A program made the position numbers and the translations under genes. Under the pieces are notes generated by a model. The model saw nothing but the letters and a program-made list of their open reading frames with translations. It did not search any database and had not been told where the DNA came from. From contig JAFLRY010000016.1 in NCBI GenBank assembly GCA_022511205.1, positions 1-44,488 on the forward strand: a stretch of DNA of 44,488 bases, read 5' to 3'. Positions within the stretch are counted from its first letter, which is position 1; every line of letters begins with the position of its first letter. This document shows, in pieces, positions 1 through 8,389 of this stretch. This DNA comes from Eubacterium sp. (GTDB lineage Bacteria; Bacillota; Clostridia; Oscillospirales; Acutalibacteraceae).

Positions 1-1
1 A

Positions 2-352
2 AATGAGATACTTATGTATTTCAGGAATATCCGCAAGAATGCGACGGACGTTTATTTGGGCGATTCAATTGAAATGGATAAGGACGGTACGCCGCTGACA
101 ATTCAGGAGACTATAAGCGACAGCAGGGATCTTGCCGAGGATCTTGAAACAAAAATCAAATGGGAACAGGTTTCAAAAATCATTCAGAATATCAGTGACG
201 AGCGGGAAAAGGAAATCATAATACTCCGCTACGGTCTGAATAACAAAAAGCCCTTAACGCAGCGGGAAGTGGCGCAAAAGCTCAACATCAGCCGTAGCTA
301 CGTTTCAAGAATAGAAAAAAAGGTTTTGGAGGATATAAAAAAGCAATTCTGA
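2..352 (+). CDS. sigK: Sporulation sigma factor SigK, C-terminal part (5' end outside window)
   Basis: The reading frame is open from the first bases of the window (N-E-I-L-M-Y-F-R...), so this is the 3' end of a longer gene. The visible part covers the end of region 2/3 and all of sigma region 4. The helix-turn-helix runs through TQREVAQKLNISRSYVSRIE, which is typical of the mother-cell sporulation sigma factors SigE and SigK. The stretch between regions (YFRNIRKNATDVYLGDSI) resembles SigK more than SigE. Sigma K directs late mother-cell transcription (coat and spore release) after being recruited by core RNA polymerase. It is the main sign that the host is an endospore-forming Firmicute. 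The gene ends in a strong hairpin shared with the convergent fumarase gene. The family call is secure; SigK over SigE is an inference from the linker. Confidence 0.78.
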   Translation, partial: NEILMYFRNIRKNATDVYLGDSIEMDKDGTPLTIQETISDSRDLAEDLETKIKWEQVSKIIQNISDEREKEIIILRYGLNNKKPLTQREVAQKLNISRSYVSRIEKKVLEDIKKQF

Positions 353-358
353 CAAAAC

Positions 359-392
359 TAAAGCGGAGAGGATCTTCTCTCCGCTTTAATTA
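359..392. terminator. Bidirectional intrinsic terminator, sigK / fumarase beta
   Basis: Twelve-base arms at 359-370 (TAAAGCGGAGAG) and 377-388 (CTCTCCGCTTTA) pair perfectly around a 6-base loop and are followed by a T-rich run. It lies between two convergent genes and can serve both. Confidence 0.85.
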
Positions 393-402
393 TTTTATAA
401 TC

Positions 403-930
403 TTATCTTTCAAATATATTTCCGCCGGAGCAATCGATCGCAACCGTCAGTGGAAAATCGCTGAAAGTAAGCTCTTTTACAGATTCACAGCCGAGATCAT
501 CGTAGGCGATGACATCACAGCTCGTTATGCATTTTGAGGCAAGCGCTCCGGCGCCGCCGATGGCGCAAAGATAAACCGCCTTGTTGCGGATTATCGCATC
601 GCATACCGCTCTGTTTCGTTCCCCTTTTCCGACCATGGCAACAACGCCTTTATCCAGCAGAAGCGGCGCGAAAACGTCCATTCTGCCTGATGTGGTGGGG
701 CCGCAGGAGCCGACTGCCAAGCCCTCCGGAGCGGGGGTAGGACCGGCATAATATATAACGGCATCCTTTAAATCATACGGAAGCTCGGCACCGTTATTCA
801 GCGCCTCTACTATTCTTTTATGGGCGGCGTCACGGGATGTATAAACCTTTCCCGAGAGTATCACTCTATCTCCCGCCTTAAGCCTTTCGGCATATTCACG
901 AAGCTGTGACGTGTTAATTCTGTACTCCAT
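403..930 (-). CDS. fumB: Class I fumarate hydratase (Fe-S hydro-lyase), beta subunit
   Basis: 175 residues matching the separate beta subunit of the two-subunit iron-sulfur fumarase/L(+)-tartrate dehydratase family (FumA_C domain), whose usual length is about 180-200. Family hallmarks are GDRVILSGKVYTSRDAAHKR near the N-terminus, YYAGPTPAPEG with SCGPTTSGRMD in the middle, and GKGERN followed by IGGAGAL. The enzyme interconverts fumarate and malate in the cytoplasm; the alpha subunit carries the 4Fe-4S cluster, so beta is not active alone. No alpha gene is next to it: upstream is a small coiled-coil gene whose last 17 bases overlap this start, and downstream is convergent sigK. The alpha subunit must be encoded elsewhere. 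The gene symbol is generic, since tartrate dehydratase (ttdB) cannot be excluded. Confidence 0.85.
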   Translation of the reverse strand: MEYRINTSQLREYAERLKAGDRVILSGKVYTSRDAAHKRIVEALNNGAELPYDLKDAVIYYAGPTPAPEGLAVGSCGPTTSGRMDVFAPLLLDKGVVAMVGKGERNRAVCDAIIRNKAVYLCAIGGAGALASKCITSCDVIAYDDLGCESVKELTFSDFPLTVAIDCSGGNIFER

Positions 931-1153
931 TTTCTATTTCCCGCAATCTCTTTTTTAATTCTTCGTTTTCATCTTCCAGCGCCTGAAGTATGGCTATGTT
1001 TTGATTCAGCTCGCGGTTTGCTTCCCTAAGCTGAAAATCAAGATTCGCGTTTATGATCTCCAGTCTCTGACATTCAAAATTCGCATCCTCAAGAGCCGCC
1101 ATAAGCCTTGATATTCTCTCTTTTATCACTTCGATATCAATAGAATTCTCCAT
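914..1153 (-). CDS. Small coiled-coil protein of unknown function
   Basis: 79 residues, almost entirely a predicted coiled coil with heptad-like spacing (MAALEDANFECQRLEI, then ANRELNQNIAILQALEDENE) and no other domain. A clear GAGGATAA ribosome binding site precedes the ATG. Its end overlaps the fumarase beta start by 17 bases, so the two are translationally coupled and probably one transcript. I do not recognise a named family. The shape recalls small ZapB- or YabA-like coiled-coil adaptors, but nothing specific supports that. It occupies the position where the fumarase alpha subunit is normally found. Confidence 0.65.
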   Translation of the reverse strand: MENSIDIEVIKERISRLMAALEDANFECQRLEIINANLDFQLREANRELNQNIAILQALEDENEELKKRLREIENGVQN

Positions 1154-1218
1154 TTATCCTCACAAAAAATCAATTGTCTTTCGTCTTATTCAGGCTCATA
1201 AAACGTCTAAATCATCTC

Positions 1219-1249
1219 AAAAGAGGCCGCAAAATGTGCGACCTCTTTT
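1219..1249 (-). terminator. Intrinsic terminator after the first parvulin gene
   Basis: Arms 1219-1231 and 1237-1249 pair over 13 positions with one mismatch; read on the minus strand the 3' arm ends in TTTT. It lies just downstream of the stop codon of the 1256-2926 gene. Confidence 0.75.
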
Positions 1250-1255
1250 TGATTA

Positions 1256-2926
1256 TTATCTGTCTATATCAACGTCTTTTTCAAAATAGCGTGAACCGAA
1301 CCAGCTTACTTTTGCATCATAAGAATCAATGATGCTTTCCTCAAGGCTGATCTCGGTGGGAAGCTCATTCTGAACAAGCTTCTCCCAAACGGGCAGTTCG
1401 TTCGTGCCGCCGAAATACATAATATGATAGCCGACAGTTGTCTTAACGATAGCCACGTCTCCCTCATTGCGTCCGTCAGCGAAGCACCAGTTGTTGAAGG
1501 TCTGGATCATCTGACCGGGGTATACGTCCTCATAAAGTCCGCCGTTTTTCTTTGAGCCGTCATCAGCAGTATACTTTTCAGCAAGCTTGCCGAAGGCCTC
1601 GGCCGTCTTTTTGCCTGCGTTGAACTCGTCAACAATGCTATTCGCCTTTTTAAGAGCGGCTGCCCACTGATCGTCCGTAGCATCGGTGATTGCGGTCTTA
1701 TCATCTTTTGTTTCAGGCTGAATGAGAATGTGACGAATATTGATAGTGCCGATCTCAGGCAACGCGGCAGGTGAAAGAACGTAAACTACGCACTTCTCAT
1801 ACTGATAGGAATCGCCGGCCTTACGGTTACCGCTGAAGAGCCAGTCAAGTCCGAAATAATCGCCGTCGTCTGCCTTGCCGATATCGAAGCTCGAGCTTCC
1901 GGTGAGATTTGCTCTGGTGGCATAGAGATAAGTTGAGGCAGACTCATCCTCATAATACTTCTTATAGAAGCCGTCCTTTGCGTATTTAACAGCAAGCTCG
2001 GTGAAGTTGGAGCCGTCCTCATTGAGTTCCGCCTTGAAATCCTCGGCGTCTTCCTCGCTCTGAGCCTGGAAAATTCTTACGTTAACCGCCATAAGATCGC
2101 TCTCGTGGGCTTTCTTATATTCAGCGTAATCTTCATCTGTACGCTCAACGGTAACCTTTTCATCCTCAATTTCTTCTTCGTAGTTTGAGGCGATATAAGC
2201 GCGGGTAGCTTCGCGGCGGAACACGCTTTCGGTAACGCCCTTGCCCATGGCCGCAACAAGATAACCGGAAAGTGTGTAGCCGTATTTTGCGCCTGCTTCT
2301 CTGTAGCTGTCAAGCGCCTCGTCGATCTCCTTCTGCTGTGATGAGGTGATGGAAGGCTCTTTTCCTTCGTTATCCTTAATTGCCTGGAGATACAGCGCAT
2401 AGGTGTGGTGGATAGATTCAACTACCTCATCCTGCATATACTGATCCCAAGTGATTTTTTCGCCGTCATCGTTGGTGGTGTGCTGGGTTGAAAACGCCTT
2501 ATCAAAATCAACGTTATATCCGAGCAACGCCCCGAGACCGGAAGCCTCATAGGCCTCCTGAGTGGATCTGAGATTGTTATAGTACTGAGCGAAATAATAG
2601 TTATAGGTGGAAACGGGGATATGGATCTTATCGCCGTCCTCTCCCTTAATGGTAATACCGGTAACCGCGGTAGTCCACTGCAGGGTTGAATGAATGAAGC
2701 CCTTGCGGACAACGCCAAAGCCTACGTAAGCAGCAAGAATGCCCACTACTAATACCACGGCAATTACCGATTTGATTATTTTGATCTGATTTGCGGAGAT
2801 CTTCTTTTTCGATTTAGGATTTACCGCATTCGCCTTTTTAGGCTTTTTTGTTTTTTTAGTTTCCTTTTCACCGTCTGAGATAGAGCCGCCGGTGAATAAA
2901 TCATTGTTTAAGTCCTTATTAGCCAT
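1256..2926 (-). CDS. Membrane-anchored peptidylprolyl isomerase, PrsA/parvulin-like
   Basis: 556 residues. About 45 lysine-rich cytoplasmic residues precede one transmembrane helix (IIKSVIAVVLVVGILAAYVGFGVV, near residues 49-72); the rest would lie outside the membrane. After a long helical SurA/PrsA-type N-domain, a parvulin rotamase domain starts near INIRHILIQ and ends with VAIVKTTVGYHIMYFGG, with the family signature FGKLAEKYTADDGSKKNGG between. Such proteins help exported proteins fold at the cell surface. Unlike classical PrsA there is no lipobox cysteine. It is a paralogue of the next gene: both share a YNYY segment followed by a TxDDGxKIxW motif. The AAGGAAGAG site is well placed before the ATG, and a promoter lies upstream. 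Confidence 0.85.
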   Translation of the reverse strand: MANKDLNNDLFTGGSISDGEKETKKTKKPKKANAVNPKSKKKISANQIKIIKSVIAVVLVVGILAAYVGFGVVRKGFIHSTLQWTTAVTGITIKGEDGDKIHIPVSTYNYYFAQYYNNLRSTQEAYEASGLGALLGYNVDFDKAFSTQHTTNDDGEKITWDQYMQDEVVESIHHTYALYLQAIKDNEGKEPSITSSQQKEIDEALDSYREAGAKYGYTLSGYLVAAMGKGVTESVFRREATRAYIASNYEEEIEDEKVTVERTDEDYAEYKKAHESDLMAVNVRIFQAQSEEDAEDFKAELNEDGSNFTELAVKYAKDGFYKKYYEDESASTYLYATRANLTGSSSFDIGKADDGDYFGLDWLFSGNRKAGDSYQYEKCVVYVLSPAALPEIGTINIRHILIQPETKDDKTAITDATDDQWAAALKKANSIVDEFNAGKKTAEAFGKLAEKYTADDGSKKNGGLYEDVYPGQMIQTFNNWCFADGRNEGDVAIVKTTVGYHIMYFGGTNELPVWEKLVQNELPTEISLEESIIDSYDAKVSWFGSRYFEKDVDIDR

Positions 2927-2968
2927 AATTTCTACTCTTCCTTATACTTTGTGTTAAGTTTACTAAAT

Positions 2969-2997
2969 ATTCTACACTAAAATCATCAATATTACAA
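2969..2997 (-). promoter_or_regulatory. Sigma-A-type promoter for the first parvulin gene
   Basis: On the minus strand TTGTAA (2992-2997), a 17-base spacer and TAGAAT (2969-2974), placed about 40 bases before the ATG at 2926. Confidence 0.6.
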
Positions 2998-3029
2998 GAG
3001 AAAATTTTTAATATGTAAAATTCCTGCGT

Positions 3030-5099
3030 TTATTCAGCTACAGCTACCGTAGTTTTATCCATTGCGGAATGCTCGGTAACAACGCATCCGTCGATGAACT
3101 CATCCTGTTTTATTTGGTCAGCGTCAGCCTTAGCACTGAATATATAGGACGGGCCGTCATATATGAAAAACATAATATGATAGCCGTACTGACTTTTAAC
3201 GATGCCAACGTCGCCGTACTTTCTTGAAGAATCTGTTGCCCAGGCCTCAAATTCGGGAACCATCTGACCGAGTTCGGCCTGCGCGATCTCGCCGCCGTAA
3301 TTTCCGTATCCGCCTGCTGAATTCGAAGCAGTGTCTTCGCTGTATTTTTCGGCAAGCTCTGCAAAGGCTATTTCCGTTTTATCGGAAGCATTGTATTCTT
3401 CAAGAATGCTCTGTGCCGTTTCCTCTGCCTTTGCCCATTCCTCTTTCGTGTACTCCTTGTTCGCGGCGGTCTGGCCGTTTTCTTCTGTTTCATCCTCGGA
3501 ATGAGGCATTATAAGTATATGTCTTACGGAGTAAAGCTCTGTTTCATCAAAAACAGGCTTTGAAAGCTTGAAGAGAAAATCTATACAGCTATACTGAGTA
3601 TCTACAAAGTAAGCGATGCTTCCAACCGCAGTGTCGGACGAAAATGCCCATTCGGTGATCTCGTCGCTGGCGAACCAGGAATCAAAGCGATCCTTCGTAA
3701 AGGTATACTGCATTGAATCAGCGATAGCCTTTACCGCCTCTTTTTCATCCTTGGCATAGCCATAATTAATATACTGCTCTACAAGCTGACCGCATACGTC
3801 GGGAATAAGCTTTTCCATATCTTTAACAGATTTTATACGCTTGCAATAAGCCTTTGCCTTTGCTTTGACTGCTTCGATATCCTCGTCCTCTTCAAAAGGC
3901 ATTTCAATATACGCAAAGGAAACAGCCCTGTATTCATCCTTATTGTCTTCAAAGGCTTTTTTGATCTCTTCCTCGTTTGCTGAAAGGCTGATATTTTTCT
4001 GACTGAAATACGACTGAGCAAGATACAAACGCTCGTAGATCGTTCTCATCGTTTTGATACCGCAATATTCTCCGGCGTTTTCAATGAGAAATTCTTTAAC
4101 GCTCTTATTGAGCTGAGCGGCGTTATTCTGAATATTCGTAATGCTGGATTCAATGCTCTCCTTCTGCTCGTCGGTAAGCTCTACGCCTGCCTCAAGAGCC
4201 GCCTCATAGTAAGCGGTGAGATATTGGATCTGCCAGATGGTATCGTCTCTGAACTTCTGTTCCCATGAAATTTTATTGCCGTCATCATCGGTGGTGAACT
4301 GATTGGAATAATCCTCATCGACCTTTAAATCGAGATAACCCGACTGTGCGTTTTCGATATAATTGTTTACGGTCAGATTGTAATAGTAATTATAATAACC
4401 GACCGATATCTTTTGATTGCCGACTGTCAGCGCGAGATTGCCGGGGGTCATGACCTCATTGCTGTTGGGAGTATATAAATAGCGAATCCCGAAAAAGGCG
4501 ATAAGTGCCGCAACCGCCGCGCAAACAACAGCGATAACAGCTATCTTAAGCGCTTTTTTGTTTATGATGAAATTTTTCTTGACCTTCTCTTCCTCGTCAT
4601 CATCTTCATCATCTGCCGCAGGTTCTTGCTTATACTCGCGGATCTCATCACCGGATCCCTTGGGAGCTTCCTCGTTTTCCTGAGCATTCGGATCCTCTTT
4701 GCTCTCCTCGGCAACTTCGATTTCATAATCGCTGCCTATCTCGAGATTTCCCTCGAGCGTCGGAGCGGAAGCTTCAAACTCCCATTCCTTATCTTCACCG
4801 GACTCTGCCTGCGCGTCCTCCCCTTTTATGTCAGCCTGTTCGTCATCATTTTCTTTTGATTCAGCCTGCGCGTCTTCTCCATCGGTTTCGTCCTTCGCGT
4901 CTTCTTCCGCAGACTTTGATTCAGCTTCCTCGTTGCTATCCTCGCACTCAGCCTCCGGGGCTTTCTCCTCGGGCTCTGCCTGCGCGTTTTCCGCGATCTC
5001 CTGAGTATCCGCGGCTTCGGCATTCTCCGTATCGGGCGCGGTATTTTCCTCAGCCTGAGATTTATTTTCTAATTCTAAATCCTTTTCCTTTGCCTTCAT
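3030..5099 (-). CDS. Membrane-anchored parvulin-type isomerase with a long acidic cytoplasmic extension
   Basis: About 689 residues. The ATG at 5099 is preferred to the in-frame ATG at 5105 because TAGGAG lies about 9 bases before it but only 3 before the other. The first roughly 175 residues are strongly acidic and low-complexity, rich in Glu, Asp, Ala and Gln with near-repeats such as EDAQAES. A lysine-flanked transmembrane helix follows (ALKIAVIAVVCAAVAALIAFFG), then a SurA/PrsA-like helical domain and a parvulin domain (SVRHILIMPHSED to VGIVKSQYGYHIMFFIYDG, with AELAEKYSEDTASNSAGGYG). It probably folds exported proteins as the partner or paralogue of the downstream gene; the role of the acidic tail on the cytoplasmic side is unknown. 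Its own promoter and that of the next gene suggest separate transcripts. Confidence 0.83.
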   Translation of the reverse strand: MKAKEKDLELENKSQAEENTAPDTENAEAADTQEIAENAQAEPEEKAPEAECEDSNEEAESKSAEEDAKDETDGEDAQAESKENDDEQADIKGEDAQAESGEDKEWEFEASAPTLEGNLEIGSDYEIEVAEESKEDPNAQENEEAPKGSGDEIREYKQEPAADDEDDDEEEKVKKNFIINKKALKIAVIAVVCAAVAALIAFFGIRYLYTPNSNEVMTPGNLALTVGNQKISVGYYNYYYNLTVNNYIENAQSGYLDLKVDEDYSNQFTTDDDGNKISWEQKFRDDTIWQIQYLTAYYEAALEAGVELTDEQKESIESSITNIQNNAAQLNKSVKEFLIENAGEYCGIKTMRTIYERLYLAQSYFSQKNISLSANEEEIKKAFEDNKDEYRAVSFAYIEMPFEEDEDIEAVKAKAKAYCKRIKSVKDMEKLIPDVCGQLVEQYINYGYAKDEKEAVKAIADSMQYTFTKDRFDSWFASDEITEWAFSSDTAVGSIAYFVDTQYSCIDFLFKLSKPVFDETELYSVRHILIMPHSEDETEENGQTAANKEYTKEEWAKAEETAQSILEEYNASDKTEIAFAELAEKYSEDTASNSAGGYGNYGGEIAQAELGQMVPEFEAWATDSSRKYGDVGIVKSQYGYHIMFFIYDGPSYIFSAKADADQIKQDEFIDGCVVTEHSAMDKTTVAVAE

Positions 5100-5139
5100 A
5101 ACCATATGCTCCTACCATACTAAATTACTGTACTTATTA

Positions 5140-5168
5140 AGTATATAACAAACATTTTCTTTTTTCAA
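5140..5168 (-). promoter_or_regulatory. Promoter for the acidic parvulin gene
   Basis: On the minus strand TTGAAA (5163-5168), a 17-base spacer and TATACT (5140-5145), followed by the TAGGAG site and ATG at 5099. Confidence 0.6.
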
Positions 5169-5223
5169 CTAAAACGGATATTTTATTGTTACAAAATTGT
5201 TAAATATATGAAAAACTCTGCTA

Positions 5224-5252
5224 TTGAAAAGTAAATCTTTTTGTAGTATTAT
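5224..5252 (+). promoter_or_regulatory. Promoter for the O-antigen ligase-like / GH30 operon
   Basis: TTGAAA (5224-5229), a 17-base spacer and TATTAT (5247-5252), about 30 bases before the ATG at 5283. Confidence 0.6.
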
Positions 5253-5282
5253 GGTTACAAGTAAATTCAGCGTGGAAAATAT

Positions 5283-6662
5283 ATGAAAGAGAAGATAGAA
5301 TTTCTAAAAATTAAATATAAGGCCAATCCCGGCTGGCTCTGGCTGGAGGCAATCGTATTCTTTTTCCCTATTCTTCCGGAATACGTAAGCCCTTTCATTT
5401 TATTCGCCGGGTTTATCGTTTTCAAGCGCCAGTGGACGAGGGAGGGGCGAAAAGCAAAGGTAGGTACTCTCGGCAAGCTTGAAATGGCTTTTATGGCGCT
5501 CGCGCTCGTCAGCGTTATATGGTCAAAAAGCAGGCTTGACACGCTCGGCTCGGCAGGGCTGTGGTGGGGTATGTTTCTCGTTCAGGTCATGATCTATAAT
5601 CTTGCCAACACCAGAGCGAAGATAGACAGGATTTTAAGGCTTATAACCATCAGCGCCTCCGTTAACGGCGCGGTGGGAATCATTCAGATCCTAACGCATC
5701 TGCTTAACAAGCTCGGATATATCGGCAAGGAACTCGTTCTGACAACGCCTTTCTATAAAGCGCTTGACAAGGCAGTCTACTCCTGGCTTCCCTTCAGCAT
5801 AAGAACGAATACTTTTTCAGATAGGGCAAGCGGATTTTATTCCAATCCGAATCTGCTGGCAACGTATATGCTCGTTGCCTATCCGATCTCGATCTATCAG
5901 TTCCTAAACGCGAAAAGCAAGAAAGAAAAGGTCTTTTATTTCTTTATGAATCTGCTCGTCAGCGGAGGAATCAGCTCAACGATGACGAGGGCAGGTTGCG
6001 TTATCGCCCTTTTCGGCTGGCTGTTTATGTTCATCATATTATTAAAACGGCATTGGAAAGAGCTGCTGACAATATTTATACCGACAGTTACGATAATCGT
6101 ACCCTCGATGCTTTCAAGATACGGACTGCTCTTTCACTCCGGAAGTCACAGCGGCGGCACTGAAGCGCATAAATCATCGTTAACTCATTTTCAAATATGG
6201 GGAAGCGTTTGGGATTACATAACGAACAATTTAAACGTCTTTTTTGCGGGGCTCGGCTTCGGGTGCGAAAGCACGGGAGTGTTTTTGCTGGAGACCTACA
6301 AGCTGAATAAGCCCCACTCCCACAATTTCATTCTTGAGATTTGGGCAGAGCTTGGCATAGTGGGCTTAGCGCTTTTGGCGGCAATCATCATTTGTGCCTT
6401 CGGCAAGCTGCTTGAAATAAACGCGAATAACGGCAGGAAATTCGATCTTGTATTTTGCGTATTCACAAGCCTGATGCTGTTTCTTCTTTTCGGCGTAACG
6501 GATTTCATATTCAATTCGCCGAAGCAAATTATTCTGTTTATGATAGTTTTGGGACTTACGCAGGCCATAAGCCAGTGTTACGAAAAAACTCTTATAAAAT
6601 CCACCGAGGATCTTGTGAAAGCCACCTCGAAAACGATCAAAGAAATGGTTGAATTAAATTAA
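5283..6662 (+). CDS. O-antigen ligase / Wzy-type polysaccharide polymerase family membrane protein
   Basis: 459 residues with about ten hydrophobic segments and a larger extracytoplasmic loop in the second half. It matches the O-antigen ligase/polymerase (Wzy_C) superfamily. Two family signatures are visible: SDRASGFYSNPNLLATYML before the loop and KPHSHNFILEIWAELGIVGL after it, the latter being the conserved His-containing motif of these glycosyl transferases. In Gram-positives, members polymerise or attach lipid-linked cell-surface glycans or teichuronic-type polymers. Only 18 bases separate it from the membrane-anchored GH30 hydrolase, so the two likely share a promoter and act on the same surface or environmental polysaccharide. 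The substrate cannot be read from sequence. Confidence 0.8.
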   Translation: MKEKIEFLKIKYKANPGWLWLEAIVFFFPILPEYVSPFILFAGFIVFKRQWTREGRKAKVGTLGKLEMAFMALALVSVIWSKSRLDTLGSAGLWWGMFLVQVMIYNLANTRAKIDRILRLITISASVNGAVGIIQILTHLLNKLGYIGKELVLTTPFYKALDKAVYSWLPFSIRTNTFSDRASGFYSNPNLLATYMLVAYPISIYQFLNAKSKKEKVFYFFMNLLVSGGISSTMTRAGCVIALFGWLFMFIILLKRHWKELLTIFIPTVTIIVPSMLSRYGLLFHSGSHSGGTEAHKSSLTHFQIWGSVWDYITNNLNVFFAGLGFGCESTGVFLLETYKLNKPHSHNFILEIWAELGIVGLALLAAIIICAFGKLLEINANNGRKFDLVFCVFTSLMLFLLFGVTDFIFNSPKQIILFMIVLGLTQAISQCYEKTLIKSTEDLVKATSKTIKEMVELN

Positions 6663-6680
6663 TTTAAGGGGATAAAAGCT

Positions 6681-8324
6681 ATGAGTAAAAGCAAAATCAA
6701 AAAAATCTTAATACCCGTGATCTGCGTTATATGCGTGATCGCGCTGGCGGCTGCCTCCTACGGAGCGTACTTCCTTTTCGGAGTATACGGCGTTGAAACC
6801 AAGCGCACCTATCCCGTAAGCGCCGCGGTTACCGATAGCTACTACAGCCGCGTTGACGCAGGCGAAACGGGCGTTACGGTGATCGATGAAAAGGCAACGT
6901 ATCAGACGATGCAGGGCTTCGGTGCTTCCGCCTGCTGGTGGGCGCAAACCGTTGGCGGCTGGGATAACGTTAAAGATGTTCTCACTCTGCTCTACGATAA
7001 GGAAAACGGAATCGGCCTCAATATATTCCGCTACAATCTCGGCGCAGGCTCTAAAGATGACGAGCATATTTACGTTGAGAGAAGCAGAACGGAAAGCTTC
7101 CTTAAGGCAGACGGCACTTATGATTTCAGCGCGGACGCCAACGCGCAGAATACGCTTGCTATTGCGAAAAGCCTTGCGGGAGACGAGCTCAGAGTTACAC
7201 TGTTTGCCAACAGCCCCCCTGTTTCCCTCACAAGAAACGGCTTCGCTTACGGCTCTGCCGCCCATGACGGCGATCCTTTTGAGTGCAACCTTGATCCCGC
7301 AAACTACGAGGCGTATGCCGATTATCTCTATACCGTTGCCAAGTATTTCACTGACGGCGGCTACAGGGTTACAGACGTTTCCCCCGTTAACGAGCCTCAA
7401 TACGCTTGGCGCGCGTGGTATAACGCCGACGGCTCTTTCTCAATGAATCAGGAGGGCTGCTATTATCACGAGAACGATATGCTCGGCTTATACAAAGCCC
7501 TCATAGCGAAATTTGACGGCAGCGAGCTTGACAAACTGGGCTGTGAGCTTTCATTGTTTGAATCAGGCGCCGCGGAAGGCAGAAACACGCCTACCTCAAC
7601 GATTCTTGACGCCCTTCTCGGCAAGAAAAACGGTCAGTACAAATACAATAAAGAGCTGAGGGATTATTTCGATACGATCAGCACCCATTCCTACTGGTCA
7701 TCAGACGCCACAAAGAAGCGCATGGCTATTTATCTTTCCGAGAGATATTCCAACTATGACGTTATCTGCACCGAATACTGCCAGATGACCAACGACGGCA
7801 ATACCGGCGTTATCGATCTTATTCAGGCGGAAAACGGAAGCACCAACGGTATGACTATCGAATACGGCACGGCTATGGCAGAAGTCGTTTTAGACGATCT
7901 CACCCTTCTCAACGCAAAAGAATGGGATTGGTGGACTGCCTGCTCCTTCGGTATTTACCCCGACGGTCTCGTTTACTTAAACAATGATAATCATTCCGAT
8001 ATTCAGACATCCAAGCGTTTATGGTGTCTCGGCAACTTCTCCAAGTTCATTGATGAGGGTGCGGTTAGAATCGCCGCTGATTCAGGCGTTAAGAAGCTTT
8101 CAAACTGCGCTTTCAAGAATCCTGACGGCAGCACAGTTATCGTTTATGTAAACTCTAAGGATATCGACCAGTCCACAAAACTTGAGGGCATCAATTCAAG
8201 CAGCTATGAGGTTTATACCACCAGTGCTGAATATGATCTTGCGCTGACCGCAAGCGGCGATAACGCGGCGGACACCGTTATCAGCGTCCCCGCTCAGTCG
8301 GTAGTTACCGTAGTCCTCAAATAA
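6681..8324 (+). CDS. Membrane-anchored glycoside hydrolase family 30 enzyme
   Basis: 547 residues. An uncleaved-looking N-terminal signal anchor (KILIPVICVICVIALAAASYGAYFLFG) is followed by a TIM barrel and a C-terminal beta domain of GH30 type. The opening QTMQGFGASACWWAQ is the family start. Glu238 in SPVNEPQ is the expected acid/base and Glu365 in VICTEYCQM the expected nucleophile, both placed as in clan A retaining enzymes. The C-terminal part (KNPDGSTVIVYVNS) is the usual side beta-sandwich. GH30 includes glucosylceramidases, beta-1,6-glucanases, beta-1,6-galactanases and xylanases; I cannot pick a subfamily. An AAGGGGAT site precedes the ATG. Coupling to an O-antigen ligase-like gene hints at trimming of a surface glycan rather than bulk degradation. 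Confidence 0.87.
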   Translation: MSKSKIKKILIPVICVICVIALAAASYGAYFLFGVYGVETKRTYPVSAAVTDSYYSRVDAGETGVTVIDEKATYQTMQGFGASACWWAQTVGGWDNVKDVLTLLYDKENGIGLNIFRYNLGAGSKDDEHIYVERSRTESFLKADGTYDFSADANAQNTLAIAKSLAGDELRVTLFANSPPVSLTRNGFAYGSAAHDGDPFECNLDPANYEAYADYLYTVAKYFTDGGYRVTDVSPVNEPQYAWRAWYNADGSFSMNQEGCYYHENDMLGLYKALIAKFDGSELDKLGCELSLFESGAAEGRNTPTSTILDALLGKKNGQYKYNKELRDYFDTISTHSYWSSDATKKRMAIYLSERYSNYDVICTEYCQMTNDGNTGVIDLIQAENGSTNGMTIEYGTAMAEVVLDDLTLLNAKEWDWWTACSFGIYPDGLVYLNNDNHSDIQTSKRLWCLGNFSKFIDEGAVRIAADSGVKKLSNCAFKNPDGSTVIVYVNSKDIDQSTKLEGINSSSYEVYTTSAEYDLALTASGDNAADTVISVPAQSVVTVVLK

Positions 8325-8338
8325 ATTAATTATGAAGC

Positions 8339-8378
8339 AAAAAAGAGAGCGTTTCGTCCGAAATGCTCTCTTTTTTGT
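8339..8378. terminator. Bidirectional intrinsic terminator, GH30 / radical SAM
   Basis: Sixteen-base arms 8339-8354 and 8361-8376 pair with one G-T wobble around a short loop. They carry A and T runs on the outer sides, so the hairpin can terminate both convergent genes. Confidence 0.85.
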
Positions 8379-8389
8379 GTTCTTTAGAT

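Noticed and set aside
6708-7400. 230-codon minus-strand frame opposite the GH30 gene
   Set aside because: The GH30 protein with both catalytic Glu residues is certain; the opposite frame has no ribosome binding site or known motif.
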